64,000 nucleotides of DNA. Origin: Acidovorax sp. NB1. GTDB taxonomy: Bacteria > Pseudomonadota > Gammaproteobacteria > Burkholderiales > Burkholderiaceae_C. Numbering within the stretch: the stretch's first letter is position 1; each line of letters starts with the position of its first letter. Of the stretch, positions 40,718 to 50,071 are shown one piece after another. Location of the stretch: assembly GCF_005405905.1 (NCBI RefSeq), contig NZ_BJHU01000005.1, forward strand, positions 186,001 to 250,000, given 5' to 3'. The notes below the pieces were generated by a model. The model was not told where the DNA came from and did no database searches. It saw only the letters and a list, made by a program, of their open reading frames with translations. The translations under genes were made by a program, and so were the position numbers.

Positions 40718-42763
40718 ATGAGCAACGCCCTTCTCGACTTCTCCGACCTCCCCCCGTTCGACCGCATCACGCCGCAGGACGTCGCCCCGGCGATGGATGT
40801 GCTGCTGGAGCGCGCCAACCAGGCGCTGGAGACGGTCACCGCCCCGGACTTTCCGGCCCGCTGGGATGCCATCGCCCAGGTGCTGGATGTCGCCACCGAG
40901 CAGCTGGGGCGCTCGTGGGGCGCCGTGAGCCACCTCAACAGCGTGGCCGACACGCCCGAGCTGCGGGCCGCCTACAACGCCGCCCTGCCCCGTGTCACCG
41001 AGTTCTGGACCCGCCTGGGTGCCGACGAGCGCCTGTACGCCAAGTACAAGGCCATCGATCCCGCCACCCTCACGCCCGAACAGCGCCAGGCCCACTCGAA
41101 TGCCGTGCGCAACTTTGTTCTCTCGGGTGCCGAGCTGACCGGTACTGCCAAGGAGCGGTTCGCCCAGATCCAGGAACGCCAGGCCGAGCTGAGCCAGAAG
41201 TTCAGCGAAAACGCGCTGGACGCGACCGACGCCTACGCCTACTACGCCACGGCCGAAGAATTGGAGGGCATCCCTGCCGACGTACAGCAGGCCGCCCTGG
41301 CTGCGGCGCAGGCCGAAGGCAAAGCGGGTTACAAGCTCACGCTCAAGATGCCCTGCTACCTGCCGGTGATGCAGTTTGCCGCGCGCAGCGACCTGCGCTC
41401 CAAGCTCTACCGCGCTTATGTCACCCGTGCTTCCGAGCAGGCTGAAGGCGACGGCCGCAAATTCGACAACTCCGCACTCATCGGCGAGATCCTGGCGTTG
41501 CGCCGCGAAGAGGCCCAATTGCTGGGCTACGCCAACTTCGGCGAAGTCTCCGTGGTGCCCAAGATGGCACAGTCGCCCGCCGAGGTGATCCGCTTCCTGC
41601 GCGACCTGGCCCGCCGTGCCCGGCCTTATGCCGAAAAAGACGTGGCCGACCTGCGCTCCTTCGCCGCTGAACATCTGGGGCTGAGTGACCCACAGGCCTG
41701 GGACTGGCCCTACATCTCTGAAAAACTCAAGGAAGCGCGTTACTCCTTCAGCGAGCAGGAACTCAAGGAATACTTCACCGCCCCCAAGGTGCTTGCAGGC
41801 CTGTTCAAGATCATCGAGACGCTGTTCGAAGTGTCGATCCGCCGCGACTCGGCGCCCACGTGGCATCCGGCTGTGGAGTTTTACCGCATTGAACGCAACG
41901 GCGCCCTGGTGGGTCAGTTCTACCTGGACCAACCCGCACGCACCGGCAAACGCGGCGGCGCCTGGATGGACGATGTGCGCACACGCTGGCTTCGCCCCGA
42001 CACCGGCGCACTGCAAACGCCGGTGGCCCACCTGGTCTGCAATTTTGCAGACGCTGTAGATGGCAAGCCACCCCTGCTGACACACGACGATGTGATCACG
42101 CTGTTCCACGAATTCGGCCACGGCCTGCACCACATGCTCACGCAGGTGAACGAGCGCGATGTCTCCGGTATTGGCGGCGTGGAATGGGACGCGGTGGAAC
42201 TGCCCAGCCAGTTCATGGAGAACTTCTGCTGGGAATGGGACGTGCTCAAGCACATGACCGCCCATGTGGGCACGGGTGAACCCCTGCCCCGCGCCCTGTT
42301 CGACAAGATGATTGCGGCCAAGAACTTCCAAAGCGGCATGGCCACGCTGCGCCAGATCGAATTTGCGCTGTTCGACATGCTGTTGCACACCGAACACGAC
42401 CCTGCACAGGACTTTATGCCCTTGCTGACGCAGGTGCGGCAGGAAGTGGCCGTGCTGCAGCCGCCCCCTTTCGGCCGCACGGCCCACACTTTCAGCCACA
42501 TCTTTGCGGGTGGCTACGCGGCCGGGTACTACAGCTACAAGTGGGCCGAGGTACTCAGCGCCGACGCGTATGCTGCCTTTGAAGAAACAGCGGGCAGCGA
42601 TGGCCTGCCCAGCACCGAAACCGGACGCCGCTACCGCGAAGCGATTCTGGAAGCGGGCGGCAGCCGCCCCGCCATGGAGTCCTTCAAAGCCTTCCGGGGC
42701 CGGGAGCCTAGCCTGGACGCACTGTTGCGCCACCAGGGCATGGCCGAGGAATTGACCGCCTGA
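40718..42763 (+). CDS. prlC: Oligopeptidase A, M3 family
   Basis: This 681-residue metallopeptidase has the zinc site HEFGH at residues 464-468 (ITLFHEFGHGLHHMLTQVNERDVSG) and the third-ligand block GVEWDAVELPSQFMENFCWE. The length and the N-terminal LLDFSDLPPFDRITPQDVAPAMD opening fit the PrlC/OpdA group. It degrades short peptides, including signal peptide remnants, in the cytosol. It follows folD in the same direction, an order often seen in Burkholderiales. Confidence 0.94.
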   Translation: MSNALLDFSDLPPFDRITPQDVAPAMDVLLERANQALETVTAPDFPARWDAIAQVLDVATEQLGRSWGAVSHLNSVADTPELRAAYNAALPRVTEFWTRLGADERLYAKYKAIDPATLTPEQRQAHSNAVRNFVLSGAELTGTAKERFAQIQERQAELSQKFSENALDATDAYAYYATAEELEGIPADVQQAALAAAQAEGKAGYKLTLKMPCYLPVMQFAARSDLRSKLYRAYVTRASEQAEGDGRKFDNSALIGEILALRREEAQLLGYANFGEVSVVPKMAQSPAEVIRFLRDLARRARPYAEKDVADLRSFAAEHLGLSDPQAWDWPYISEKLKEARYSFSEQELKEYFTAPKVLAGLFKIIETLFEVSIRRDSAPTWHPAVEFYRIERNGALVGQFYLDQPARTGKRGGAWMDDVRTRWLRPDTGALQTPVAHLVCNFADAVDGKPPLLTHDDVITLFHEFGHGLHHMLTQVNERDVSGIGGVEWDAVELPSQFMENFCWEWDVLKHMTAHVGTGEPLPRALFDKMIAAKNFQSGMATLRQIEFALFDMLLHTEHDPAQDFMPLLTQVRQEVAVLQPPPFGRTAHTFSHIFAGGYAAGYYSYKWAEVLSADAYAAFEETAGSDGLPSTETGRRYREAILEAGGSRPAMESFKAFRGREPSLDALLRHQGMAEELTA

Positions 42764-42828
42764 GCCCGCCCAGCGGACACCATCCCCCACGCCGCCAGCC
42801 CACAAAAACTGGAGTAAGGAGAACAACC

Positions 42829-43479
42829 ATGCAGAAATCCTTGTTTGCCCCCTTGTTGGCCTCGCTGCTGATGACACTGGCTGGCGCCAGTGCACAAGCG
42901 CAGGGTGTCTACCGCATCGTCGGGCCGGATGGCAAGGTGACGTTCTCCGACCGCCCGCCAGCCGATGCTCCGGCGCAGGCAGCACGCACTACCGGTCCGG
43001 CGCCAGCGCCTGCCAGCGGCGCAGCGCTGCCGTATGAGTTGCGGCAAATTGCGACGCGCTTCCCTGTCACGATTTACACGGGCAATGACTGTGCCCCTTG
43101 CGTGGGCTTGCGCAACGCTCTTGTCGCCAGAGGCGTGCCATTCAGCGAGCGCACCGTGTCCACCAATGAAGATGTGGCAGCGCTGCAGCGCCTGAGCGGA
43201 TCGGCCAGCCTGCCGTTTGGCAGCATTGGCGGCCAGCAACTGCTAGGGTTCTCCGACGCGGAATGGACACAGTACCTGGATGCGGCGGGCTATCCAAAGC
43301 AGTCACAACTGCCGGCCAACTACCAACAGCCCGCCGCTACGCCACTGGTGGCGGTCAAGTCGGCTGCAACGGTTCCTGCGGCAGAGAAACCCAAAGCGGC
43401 AGCCCCTGTACGACCCGCACCGGTGGCCCGCCCTATTGATGGCCCAACGCCCAGCAACCCGGCTGGTATCCGCTTCTGA
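42829..43479 (+). CDS. Exported DUF4124/glutaredoxin-like protein
   Basis: This 216-residue protein has a signal peptide (FAPLLASLLMTLAGASAQAQG). A DUF4124-type stretch (GVYRIVGPDGKVTFSDRPPAD) and a glutaredoxin-like domain with the redox motif CAPC (VTIYTGNDCAPCVGLRNALVARGVPF) follow, then FGSIGGQQLLGFSDAEW and an Ala/Pro-rich tail. The CxxC suggests a thiol-disulfide exchange role in the periplasm, but no partner is encoded nearby. It has a strong AAGGAGAA site and is followed by a terminator. Confidence 0.83.
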   Translation: MQKSLFAPLLASLLMTLAGASAQAQGVYRIVGPDGKVTFSDRPPADAPAQAARTTGPAPAPASGAALPYELRQIATRFPVTIYTGNDCAPCVGLRNALVARGVPFSERTVSTNEDVAALQRLSGSASLPFGSIGGQQLLGFSDAEWTQYLDAAGYPKQSQLPANYQQPAATPLVAVKSAATVPAAEKPKAAAPVRPAPVARPIDGPTPSNPAGIRF

Positions 43480-43515
43480 CGGGCACCATAACGTCGCTGC
43501 ACCCGACAAAAGAAG

Positions 43516-43542
43516 GGGGTCCTACGGGACCCCTTCCTTTTT
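43516..43542. terminator. Bidirectional terminator between the glutaredoxin-like gene and rpiA
   Basis: GGGGTCC/GGACCCC with a four-base loop is followed by TTCCTTTTT on the plus strand. The minus strand ends in a weaker TTCTTTT. It separates the convergent glutaredoxin-like gene and rpiA. Confidence 0.75.
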
Positions 43543-43587
43543 CATAACGCTTCTGCGCTATCGCACAAACGTTTGTCAGCAAGCCAC

Positions 43588-44283
43588 TCAAAGGGAATAG
43601 TCCAGCGTCTTGACCCCCTGCGCCGTCCCCAGCAGGCACACCGTAGCCTTCTGGTGGGCAAACACCCCCACGGTCACCACGCCCGGCCACTGGTTGATCT
43701 GCGATTCGAACGCCAGCGGGTCGGTGATCGACAGGCCCTTCACATCCAGGATGTGCTGGCCGTTATCGGTCACCAGCGGCTGGCCGTCCTTGAGGCGCAG
43801 GCTGGCCTGACCGCCCATGGCCTCGAAACGGCGCGCAATATGGTTGGCCGCCATGGGGATCACTTCGACCGGCAGGGGAAACTGACCCAGCGCCTGGACC
43901 AGCTTGGACTCATCAGCGATACAGACAAAGCGCTCGGCCAAGGCCGCCACGATCTTCTCGCGTGTCAGTGCCGCGCCACCGCCTTTGACCATGTGGCCCT
44001 GGCCGTCGATTTCATCAGCGCCATCGATGTAGACCGAGAGCGACTTCACTTCGTTGGCATCGAACACAGGAATGCCGAGCGCCTTCAGGCGCTCGGTGCT
44101 TGCCACAGAACTGGATACAGCGCCTTTGATCTGGTCCTTCATGCCCGCCAGCGCATCGATGAACTTGTTGACCGTGGAGCCTGTGCCCACTCCCACAATC
44201 TCGCCGGGCACCACATACTGCAGCGCGGCTTGGCCAACCAGGGTCTTGAGTTCGTCTTGTGTCAGGGGAGTCATCGTCGTCAT
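43588..44283 (-). CDS. rpiA: Ribose-5-phosphate isomerase A
   Basis: This 231-residue RpiA has [63 protein letters not shown] (catalytic region) and [11 protein letters not shown]. It interconverts ribose-5-phosphate and ribulose-5-phosphate. Two candidate starts (MTTM and MTPL) are nine bases apart; the first is used. It is divergent from pyrD, sharing a gap of only 36 bp, so their promoters must overlap the genes. Confidence 0.95.
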   Translation of the reverse strand: MTTMTPLTQDELKTLVGQAALQYVVPGEIVGVGTGSTVNKFIDALAGMKDQIKGAVSSSVASTERLKALGIPVFDANEVKSLSVYIDGADEIDGQGHMVKGGGAALTREKIVAALAERFVCIADESKLVQALGQFPLPVEVIPMAANHIARRFEAMGGQASLRLKDGQPLVTDNGQHILDVKGLSITDPLAFESQINQWPGVVTVGVFAHQKATVCLLGTAQGVKTLDYSL

Positions 44284-44319
44284 GGGAGAAAATCGGGGGT
44301 AATCCTGAATTATCCCCCC

Positions 44320-45372
44320 ATGTCCCTGATCCCCTACGCCCTCACCCGCCCCTTTCTCTTCGGCATGGACGCCGAAGCCGCCCACGAACTCACCATGGAC
44401 ATGCTGGCACGCGGGCAACGCACGCCGCTGCAGTGGGCCTGGTGCAACGAAACCGTCCATGATCCCGTCACGCTGGCGGGTCTTACCTTTCCGAACCGGG
44501 TGGGCATGGCAGCGGGTCTGGACAAGAATGCACGCTGCATCGACGCACTGGGCGCCATGGGCTTTGGCTTTGTGGAGGTGGGCACCGTCACACCCAAGGC
44601 GCAGCCTGGCAACCCCAAGCCGCGCATGTTCCGTCTGCCCGAGGCCCGCGCCCTCATCAACCGCCTGGGCTTCAACAACGAAGGCCTGGAAGCCTTCTTG
44701 CGCAACGTGCAGCAAGCGCAGTTCCGCAAACAAAACCGCCAGCACCCCATGCTGCTGGGCCTGAACATCGGCAAGAACGCCAGCACCCCCATCGAGAATG
44801 CCACCAGCGACTACCGCACCTGTCTGGAAGGTGTGTACCCGCATGCGGACTATGTGACGGTCAACATCAGCTCGCCCAACACGCAGAACCTGCGCGCGCT
44901 GCAAAGCGATGAAGCGCTGGACGCCCTGCTCTCCGCCATCGCTGAGCGCCGCGAGACACTGGCCACCCGGCACGCCAAGCGCGTGCCTGTGTTCGTGAAG
45001 ATTGCCCCCGACCTGGATGAAGCCCAGGTCGCCGTGATTGCCGCCACGCTGCAGCGCCATGGCATGGACGGGGTGATCGCCACCAACACCACCATCAGCC
45101 GTGCGGCGGTGCAAGGCATGCGCCATGCTGAGGAAACAGGCGGGCTCAGCGGCGCGCCCGTGCTGGAGGCCAGCAACCAGGTCATCCGGCAACTGCGTGC
45201 CGCTCTGGGCAGCCGCTTTCCGATCATTGGCGTGGGCGGTGTGATGAGCGCCGAAGACGCGGTGAGCAAGGTCCGCGCTGGCGCGGATGTGGTGCAGATC
45301 TACACCGGCCTGATCTACGAAGGGCCTGCCCTGGTCGTCAAGGCGGCCAAGGCCATCAAGGCCATGGCCTGA
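44320..45372 (+). CDS. pyrD: Dihydroorotate dehydrogenase (quinone), class 2
   Basis: This 350-residue protein is of the membrane-associated class-2 type. It has an N-terminal helix region ([23 protein letters not shown]), [57 protein letters not shown] (catalytic Ser) and [30 protein letters not shown]. It oxidises dihydroorotate with quinone as acceptor in pyrimidine synthesis. The start agrees with other PyrD proteins (MSLIPYAL). Confidence 0.96.
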   Translation: MSLIPYALTRPFLFGMDAEAAHELTMDMLARGQRTPLQWAWCNETVHDPVTLAGLTFPNRVGMAAGLDKNARCIDALGAMGFGFVEVGTVTPKAQPGNPKPRMFRLPEARALINRLGFNNEGLEAFLRNVQQAQFRKQNRQHPMLLGLNIGKNASTPIENATSDYRTCLEGVYPHADYVTVNISSPNTQNLRALQSDEALDALLSAIAERRETLATRHAKRVPVFVKIAPDLDEAQVAVIAATLQRHGMDGVIATNTTISRAAVQGMRHAEETGGLSGAPVLEASNQVIRQLRAALGSRFPIIGVGGVMSAEDAVSKVRAGADVVQIYTGLIYEGPALVVKAAKAIKAMA

Positions 45373-45435
45373 GCCTGGGAGCGCCCGGGAGCCTGAGGTC
45401 AGTCCTCGGATTCAACCCTCCGCGCCCCAAAAAAT

Positions 45436-45453
45436 AGCCACTGTGCAGTGGCT
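45436..45453 (-). terminator. Terminator between pyrD and the yqjK-like gene
   Basis: AGCCACT-GTGC-AGTGGCT is a 7-bp-stem hairpin. The minus strand runs into ATTTTTT, so it ends the yqjD-yqjE-yqjK transcript; the plus strand has CTTCTCTTT and may also stop pyrD. Confidence 0.75.
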
Positions 45454-45494
45454 CTTCTCTTTGCTGATGAACGAAGCCTAACCCCACCAGGTGC

Positions 45495-45842
45495 TCATCG
45501 TCGCAGGCGCAGCACCATGGGCAGCAGAACACCTGCCCAGCGGATCAAACGCCGTGGCCCGGCTATCACGGCCACACCTGCCATGGCCGCCACGGCCAGC
45601 GGATGTTCGCGGGCAAAACCCGCAGCACGCACTGCCAGCGAGTCCTCCGCGCCCCCGGCGGCGGCATGCTGGCTCTGCGCCAATGCCTGGGCCTCGGCAC
45701 GCGCGGCACGGCGCGCGCGCAGCCGCTCGCGCTGCAAGGCGATGCGGTCAAGGATGCGCTGCTGCTGGGCGGTGGGCGGGGGCAGCACGGATCGGCTTTG
45801 TCCCGGTACTGCAGGCCGGGAAGCGTTAGAAGGTGTACTCAC
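45495..45842 (-). CDS. YqjK-like small membrane-associated protein (GTG start)
   Basis: This 115-residue basic protein has a charged helix RILDRIALQRERLRARRAARAEAQALAQ and a C-terminal hydrophobic part (HPLAVAAMAGVAVIAGPRRLIRWAG). It starts with GTG inside the stop codon of the upstream holin-like gene (GTGA overlap). In E. coli the third gene of the yqjD-yqjE-yqjK set is similarly small and basic. Function unknown. Confidence 0.72.
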   Translation of the reverse strand: MSTPSNASRPAVPGQSRSVLPPPTAQQQRILDRIALQRERLRARRAARAEAQALAQSQHAAAGGAEDSLAVRAAGFAREHPLAVAAMAGVAVIAGPRRLIRWAGVLLPMVLRLRR

Positions 45843-46234
45843 AGCCGCTCCTTGATGTCGCGCCAGTCCTGGGCCAACTCGTTGCGCGTCAGTGCAAAAC
45901 CGTTGCCCGCGCGCTGCGCCACGGACACCAGTGCCACCAGCGCTGCCACCCACCCCAGCGTCCAGACGCCAGCCACCAACCAGGCGACCAGAGTGCGCTG
46001 CGGCGTGTCCCAGAAGTGCACCAGCACCGCGAGCGACAGCATGATCAATGCCACCACCGTGAGCCCGGTGACCACAATGGTCAGCACCAACAACTGCTGA
46101 ATCCGCTGTTTCAGGTCGGCCCACTCCAGGCGCGCCAAGTCCACGCGGTCTTCCACCGCAATGGCCCCCTCAATCACGTTGGCGCGCCAGCGCGCCGCCA
46201 GGCCTTCCAGGCCCAGGAGCGACAGCCAGTTCAT
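45839..46234 (-). CDS. YqjE-like phage holin-family membrane protein (DUF1469)
   Basis: This 131-residue protein has two long membrane helices (LLVLTIVVTGLTVVALIMLSLAVLVHFW and VAWLVAGVWTLGWVAALVALVSVAQ) after an amphipathic N-terminus with DRVDLARLEWADLKQRIQQL. This is the DUF1469/YqjE layout. It is the middle gene of a yqjD-yqjE-yqjK-like operon; the set is linked to ribosome/inner-membrane association and stress in E. coli. Confidence 0.78.
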   Translation of the reverse strand: MNWLSLLGLEGLAARWRANVIEGAIAVEDRVDLARLEWADLKQRIQQLLVLTIVVTGLTVVALIMLSLAVLVHFWDTPQRTLVAWLVAGVWTLGWVAALVALVSVAQRAGNGFALTRNELAQDWRDIKERL

Positions 46235-46285
46235 GCGGGGCGTCCCTCAGGGCCTGCCATGGTCAGCATGCGCATGGCCGGGCGC

Positions 46286-46588
46286 TCAGCGGCGCGCAAG
46301 CAGAAAACCAACCAAGGCGCCCACCGCCAATGCAGCACCCGCCACACGCCAGGGTTCGTCGTGGGCATAGCGGTCGGCGGCCAGGGCGGCTTCCTTGGCT
46401 TGGCGGGCTGCGTCTTGCGCGGCACGCACAGCGGACTCGCGCACGTTGTGCATGCCATCGTCCAGGCGCTGGCGCAGCAGTTTGATCTCTGGCACTGCAT
46501 CCAGATCCTTGTTGGCCAGCAAGCCGCGCAGGTCGGAAACCAGTTTTTCCAGTTCGCCTTGGGTGGTGGTGGTGTCGGAAGCATTCAT
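46286..46588 (-). CDS. YqjD/ElaB-like DUF883 protein
   Basis: This 100-residue protein has a long amphipathic helix (LEKLVSDLRGLLANKDLDAVPEIKLLRQRLDDGMHNVRESAVRAAQD) and a C-terminal membrane helix VAGAALAVGALVGFLLARR. This is the DUF883 pattern of YqjD/ElaB, which bind ribosomes at the inner membrane in stationary phase. A GAAAG site and the MNASD start fit. It leads the three-gene operon. Confidence 0.82.
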   Translation of the reverse strand: MNASDTTTTQGELEKLVSDLRGLLANKDLDAVPEIKLLRQRLDDGMHNVRESAVRAAQDAARQAKEAALAADRYAHDEPWRVAGAALAVGALVGFLLARR

Positions 46589-46735
46589 AAAAGCAGCCTT
46601 TCTTTCAATCAACAAGCGGTTTGGAAAACCCCAGTACGGGGACCTCGGTTCATCTTAGCCACCCGCCCAGAGACCCCTCGTAGGACGGGGGCGCAAGAGG
46701 TTACGGATTGCAACAGCCTTGCCCCAGATCAAACC

Positions 46736-47833
46736 TCAAACCAGCGCAGCCACCTGCTCTGCAATCGCCAGGGAACTGGTCAGGCCGGGCGATTCGATCC
46801 CAAACAGATTCACCAGCCCGGGCACCCCATGGACCGCAGGCCCCTGGATCACAAAATCGGCCGCAGGCTGGCTTGCATCGTGGATCTTTGGGCGGATGCC
46901 TGCGTACCCCGGAGCCAGGGCTCCATCGCGCAGGCCGGGCCAGTACTTGCGCACCTCGGCATAGAAGGCATCGCCCCGCGTTGGGTCCACCAGCAGGTCG
47001 TCGGCCGATGTGACCCACTGCACATCCGGCCCGAACTTGGCCTGACCACCCAGGTCGAGCGTGAGATGTACCCCCAGCCCTGCAGCCTCAGGCACCGGGT
47101 AGATCAGGCGGCTGAAGGGGGCCTTGTCGGTCAGCGTGAAATAGCTGCCCTTGGCAAAGTGCGCTGTGGGCACATGCGTGGGGTCCAGCCCTGAAAAGTA
47201 GGCCGCCAAGGCCGGTGCGTGCAAACCGGCCGCATTCACAACGCTGCGGGCCTGCAGGCGCGTGCCGTCGGCCGCTTCCAAATAGATAGCATCTTCCGCG
47301 CACTGGGCGCGCGCAAGAGGCGAATTGAATGCCACAAGTCCGCCCGCGTTCTCCAGGTCGCCCTGCAGGGCCAGCATCAGTGCATGGCTGTCCACAATGC
47401 CCGTACTGGGCGAAAGCAGCGCGCCCACACATTCCAGCGCAGGCTCCAGTGCCAGGGCTTCGTCGCGGCTGAGCCACTGCAGGTCGAGCACTCCGTTGGC
47501 CTGCGCACGCGCCTGGATCGACTCCACGCTGGCCAGCTGCGCGGCCGACGTGGCCACCAGCAGCTTGCCGCAGCGCCGGTGTGGCACCCCGCGCTCCGCG
47601 CAGTAGGCGTACAGCAGTTCCTTGCCCCGCACGCACAAACGCGCCTTGAGCGAGCCGGTAGGGTAGTACAGCCCGGCATGGATCACCTCGCTGTTGCGCG
47701 AGCTGATGCCCGTGCCAATGGCATCGGCCGCCTCCAGCACCAGCACCTCGCGCCCCTGCAAGGCCAGGGCACGGGCCACGGCCAAGCCCACCACACCCGC
47801 GCCCACCACCACACAATCCACCGTATCGGTCAT
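46736..47833 (-). CDS. FAD-dependent oxidoreductase, L-2-hydroxyglutarate dehydrogenase-like
   Basis: This 365-residue DAO-fold flavoprotein has the FAD-binding motif [20 protein letters not shown], then [28 protein letters not shown], a second NAAGLHA block and the C-terminal [23 protein letters not shown]. The [12 protein letters not shown] and IESPGLTSS blocks are the hallmark of the L2HGDH/LhgO group. It likely oxidises a 2-hydroxy acid. It is 48 bp downstream of the amidohydrolase gene, which suggests an operon. A stretch of its DNA resembles the dispersed repeat. Confidence 0.82.
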   Translation of the reverse strand: MTDTVDCVVVGAGVVGLAVARALALQGREVLVLEAADAIGTGISSRNSEVIHAGLYYPTGSLKARLCVRGKELLYAYCAERGVPHRRCGKLLVATSAAQLASVESIQARAQANGVLDLQWLSRDEALALEPALECVGALLSPSTGIVDSHALMLALQGDLENAGGLVAFNSPLARAQCAEDAIYLEAADGTRLQARSVVNAAGLHAPALAAYFSGLDPTHVPTAHFAKGSYFTLTDKAPFSRLIYPVPEAAGLGVHLTLDLGGQAKFGPDVQWVTSADDLLVDPTRGDAFYAEVRKYWPGLRDGALAPGYAGIRPKIHDASQPAADFVIQGPAVHGVPGLVNLFGIESPGLTSSLAIAEQVAALV

Positions 47834-47881
47834 TCGTCCGCTCCTTCCGCTGCAAACCAGCCTTTCTCCCCCAGACTGGTG

Positions 47882-48922
47882 TTATGCCTGCTCAAACCCA
47901 TCCAGTACGTTGACGGCATTGGTCCCCAGTTCGGCAGCGGCATACCCACCCTCCAGCACAAACACGGTGGGCAGGTCCAGACGGGCCAGACGCTCGCCCA
48001 GCCGGGTGAAGTCAGAAGACGCAAGCGCAAAGCGGGAGATCGGATCGCCCTCGAAAGCATCAAGGCCCAGCGAGATCACCAGCGCATCGGCCTGATAGCC
48101 AGCGATGCGCGTGCAGGCCTGCTCCAAAGCAGCGAACCAGGTGGCTGCGCTGGTGCCCGCAGGCAGCGGCAGGTTCAGGTTGTAGCCGGTCCCCTTCCCT
48201 TCGCCCACTTCGTCCGCATGGCCGAGGTAGAACGGGTACTCCGTGCGGGGATCGCCATGCAGGCTGACGAAGAACACGTCATCACGGTCGTAAAAAATGC
48301 TTTGGGTGCCATTGCCATGGTGGTAGTCCACATCCAGCAAAGCCACGCGCCGGGCGCCCTGGTTGCGTAGCGCCTGCGCAGCCACGGCGGCGTTGTTCAA
48401 GAAGCAGTAGCCGCCCATGAAATCGGGCCCGGCGTGGTGGCCTGGTGGGCGCGTGCAGCAAAAGGCGGCGCGGGCTCCTTGCCCCACGCGTGCAGCGGCG
48501 CTCGCTGCGGCATCGGCTCCGGCCTTGGCTGCCGCCCAGGTGCCTGCGGCCATGGGCGTACCGTTGTCCATGGAGTACAGACCCAGGCGGGCCACGAAGT
48601 TGTCGGGCTCGACATCACTGCGCAGTGTGCGCACCGGCCAGACCGAGGGAAACGGCTGGACCGCCGCGTTGGCGACGGGGTCGAGCGCGAGCCATTGCTG
48701 CCAGGCGGTCTGCAAAAAGGCGAGGTAACGCGGTGCATGCACCTGCGCCAGCACAGGGTTGCTATCCACATCTGGGGCCAACATCCCGTGGCCACGGGCA
48801 CGCAAGGCCTCCTCCACATAGTCCACCCGCGCAGGCTTCTCGAAACAGGGCACCCGCTCGCCCCGGAAAAATTCGTGGACAGGGGCGTGCCCTTGGTGCA
48901 GGGGATTGTGAAAAGTGATCAT
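47882..48922 (-). CDS. Histone deacetylase-family protein, acetylpolyamine amidohydrolase-like
   Basis: This 346-residue zinc amidohydrolase has the family blocks CTRPPGHHAGPDFMGGYCFLNNAAVAAQAL, VALLDVDYHHGNGTQSIFYDRDDVFFVSLHGDP and ISLGLDAFEGDP. They hold the zinc ligands (Asp/His in DVDYHHGNG and Asp in LGLDAFEGD) and the active-site His pair. The YCFLNNAAVAAQ loop suits acetylpolyamine amidohydrolases. It removes acetyl groups from polyamines or other amines. The start MITFHNP is typical; a longer frame is judged untranslated. Confidence 0.86.
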   Translation of the reverse strand: MITFHNPLHQGHAPVHEFFRGERVPCFEKPARVDYVEEALRARGHGMLAPDVDSNPVLAQVHAPRYLAFLQTAWQQWLALDPVANAAVQPFPSVWPVRTLRSDVEPDNFVARLGLYSMDNGTPMAAGTWAAAKAGADAAASAAARVGQGARAAFCCTRPPGHHAGPDFMGGYCFLNNAAVAAQALRNQGARRVALLDVDYHHGNGTQSIFYDRDDVFFVSLHGDPRTEYPFYLGHADEVGEGKGTGYNLNLPLPAGTSAATWFAALEQACTRIAGYQADALVISLGLDAFEGDPISRFALASSDFTRLGERLARLDLPTVFVLEGGYAAAELGTNAVNVLDGFEQA

Positions 48923-49081
48923 CGTCTGGGCGCCAGCAAGCAGTGAAAGGAAAGGTGCAGCGGGCCACGCGCCGCCGCAGGAAACCAAGCCCGACACTGT
49001 AGCGGCTTGGCAAGATGCCGAAGCCTTGTCTCACCCCTGCGTGCGCCGATGTCCGCACCCACAAACGGCACCCGCAAGAAA

Positions 49082-49114
49082 AAACCCCTGCAGACCAGAA
49101 ATCTGCAGGGGTTT
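49082..49114 (-). terminator. Terminator after the tRNA-Val genes
   Basis: AAACCCCTGCAGA and TCTGCAGGGGTTT form a perfect 13-bp stem with a seven-base loop. The minus strand then has TTTTTTC. It ends the tRNA-Val transcript and separates it from the HDAC-like gene. Confidence 0.9.
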
Positions 49115-49118
49115 GTAT

Positions 49119-49193
49119 TGGTGGGTGATACATGGATCGAACATGTGACCCCTGCCGTGTGAAGGCAGTGCTCTACCGCTGAGCTAATCACCC
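49119..49193 (-). tRNA. tRNA-Val (anticodon CAC), copy 2 in transcription order
   Basis: A 75-nt gene with encoded CCA. The acceptor stem GGGTGAT/ATCACCC, D arm TAGCTCAGCGGTAGAGC and anticodon arm CTGCC-TTCACAC-GGCAG with anticodon CAC fit. The T arm ACATG-TTCGATC-CATGT is complete. It is identical to the copy 51 nt away. Confidence 0.96.
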
Positions 49194-49243
49194 GTCGCAC
49201 ACACGTTGAAGCAAGGTTGTTGCGCGAAAGTTTGTCGAAAGCG

Positions 49244-49318
49244 TGGTGGGTGATACATGGATCGAACATGTGACCCCTGCCGTGTGAAGGCAGTGCTCTA
49301 CCGCTGAGCTAATCACCC
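49244..49318 (-). tRNA. tRNA-Val (anticodon CAC), copy 1
   Basis: Same 75-nt sequence as the neighbouring copy, with CCA encoded and all stems complete. Both copies lie on the minus strand with 50 nt between them and share a terminator, so they are probably made as one precursor. The anticodon CAC reads the Val codon GTG, frequent in this GC-rich genome. Confidence 0.96.
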
Positions 49319-49356
49319 GTGTCGCTGTGACAAGCCTTAGATTATGGCACAGCTTT

Positions 49357-50070
49357 TCAGGCCGACTGAGAAGTTCGCCAAATTGTTTTGCCTCCGCTGG
49401 CCTTGTCGATCTGGGTCAGCACCTCGGCATGCGCGGCATGCTCCTGCTCGCTGGCGCGCAGCACCGGCAGCGCCAGGCCACGCAAATCAATGGCAGCCAC
49501 CTTCACGCCGTCAGCACCCTCCTGGGCATCATCGGCCATGAGCAGCGCGTCCTGCCCGCGCGTGAGGTTGATGTACACATCGGCCAACAGCTCGGCATCC
49601 AGCAAGGCGCCATGCAGCGTACGGCCCGAGTTGTCCACGCCCAGGCGGTCGCACAGGGCATCGAGCGAATTGCGCTTGCCAGGGTACATCTCCTTGGCCA
49701 TGGCCAAGGTGTCGGTCACGCTCTCCACATAGGTGCGGAACGCGGGGCGCCCCACCAGTTCCAGCTCCTTGTTCAGAAAACCCACGTCGAACGCAGCGTT
49801 GTGGATGATGATTTCGGCGCCTTGCAGGTACTGCAGGATGTCGTCCACCACCTCGGCAAACTTGGGCTTGTCCTTCAAGAACTCGTTGCTGATGCCGTGC
49901 ACCTTCAGCGCGTCTTCGTGGCTGTCGCGGCCCGGATTGAAGTACAGGTGCAGGTTGTTGCCGGTGAGCTTGCGGTTGAGCAGCTCCACACAACCCAGTT
50001 CAATGATGCGGTCGCCGCCCTCGGCCGAGAGGCCGGTGGTTTCGGTGTCGAGAACGATCTGCCGTGTCAT
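49357..50070 (-). CDS. dnaQ: DNA polymerase III epsilon subunit (proofreading exonuclease)
   Basis: This 237-residue DEDDh exonuclease has Exo I IVLDTETTGLSAEGGDRIIELG, Exo II IIIHNAAFDVGFL and Exo III HGALLDAELLADVYINL with the catalytic His. It proofreads the replicative polymerase. The extended C-terminus (beyond about residue 180) carries the polymerase-binding region. Only one base separates its start from the fdx stop, so it is probably at the end of the isc operon transcript. Confidence 0.94.
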   Translation of the reverse strand: MTRQIVLDTETTGLSAEGGDRIIELGCVELLNRKLTGNNLHLYFNPGRDSHEDALKVHGISNEFLKDKPKFAEVVDDILQYLQGAEIIIHNAAFDVGFLNKELELVGRPAFRTYVESVTDTLAMAKEMYPGKRNSLDALCDRLGVDNSGRTLHGALLDAELLADVYINLTRGQDALLMADDAQEGADGVKVAAIDLRGLALPVLRASEQEHAAHAEVLTQIDKASGGKTIWRTSQSA

Positions 50071-50071
50071 T

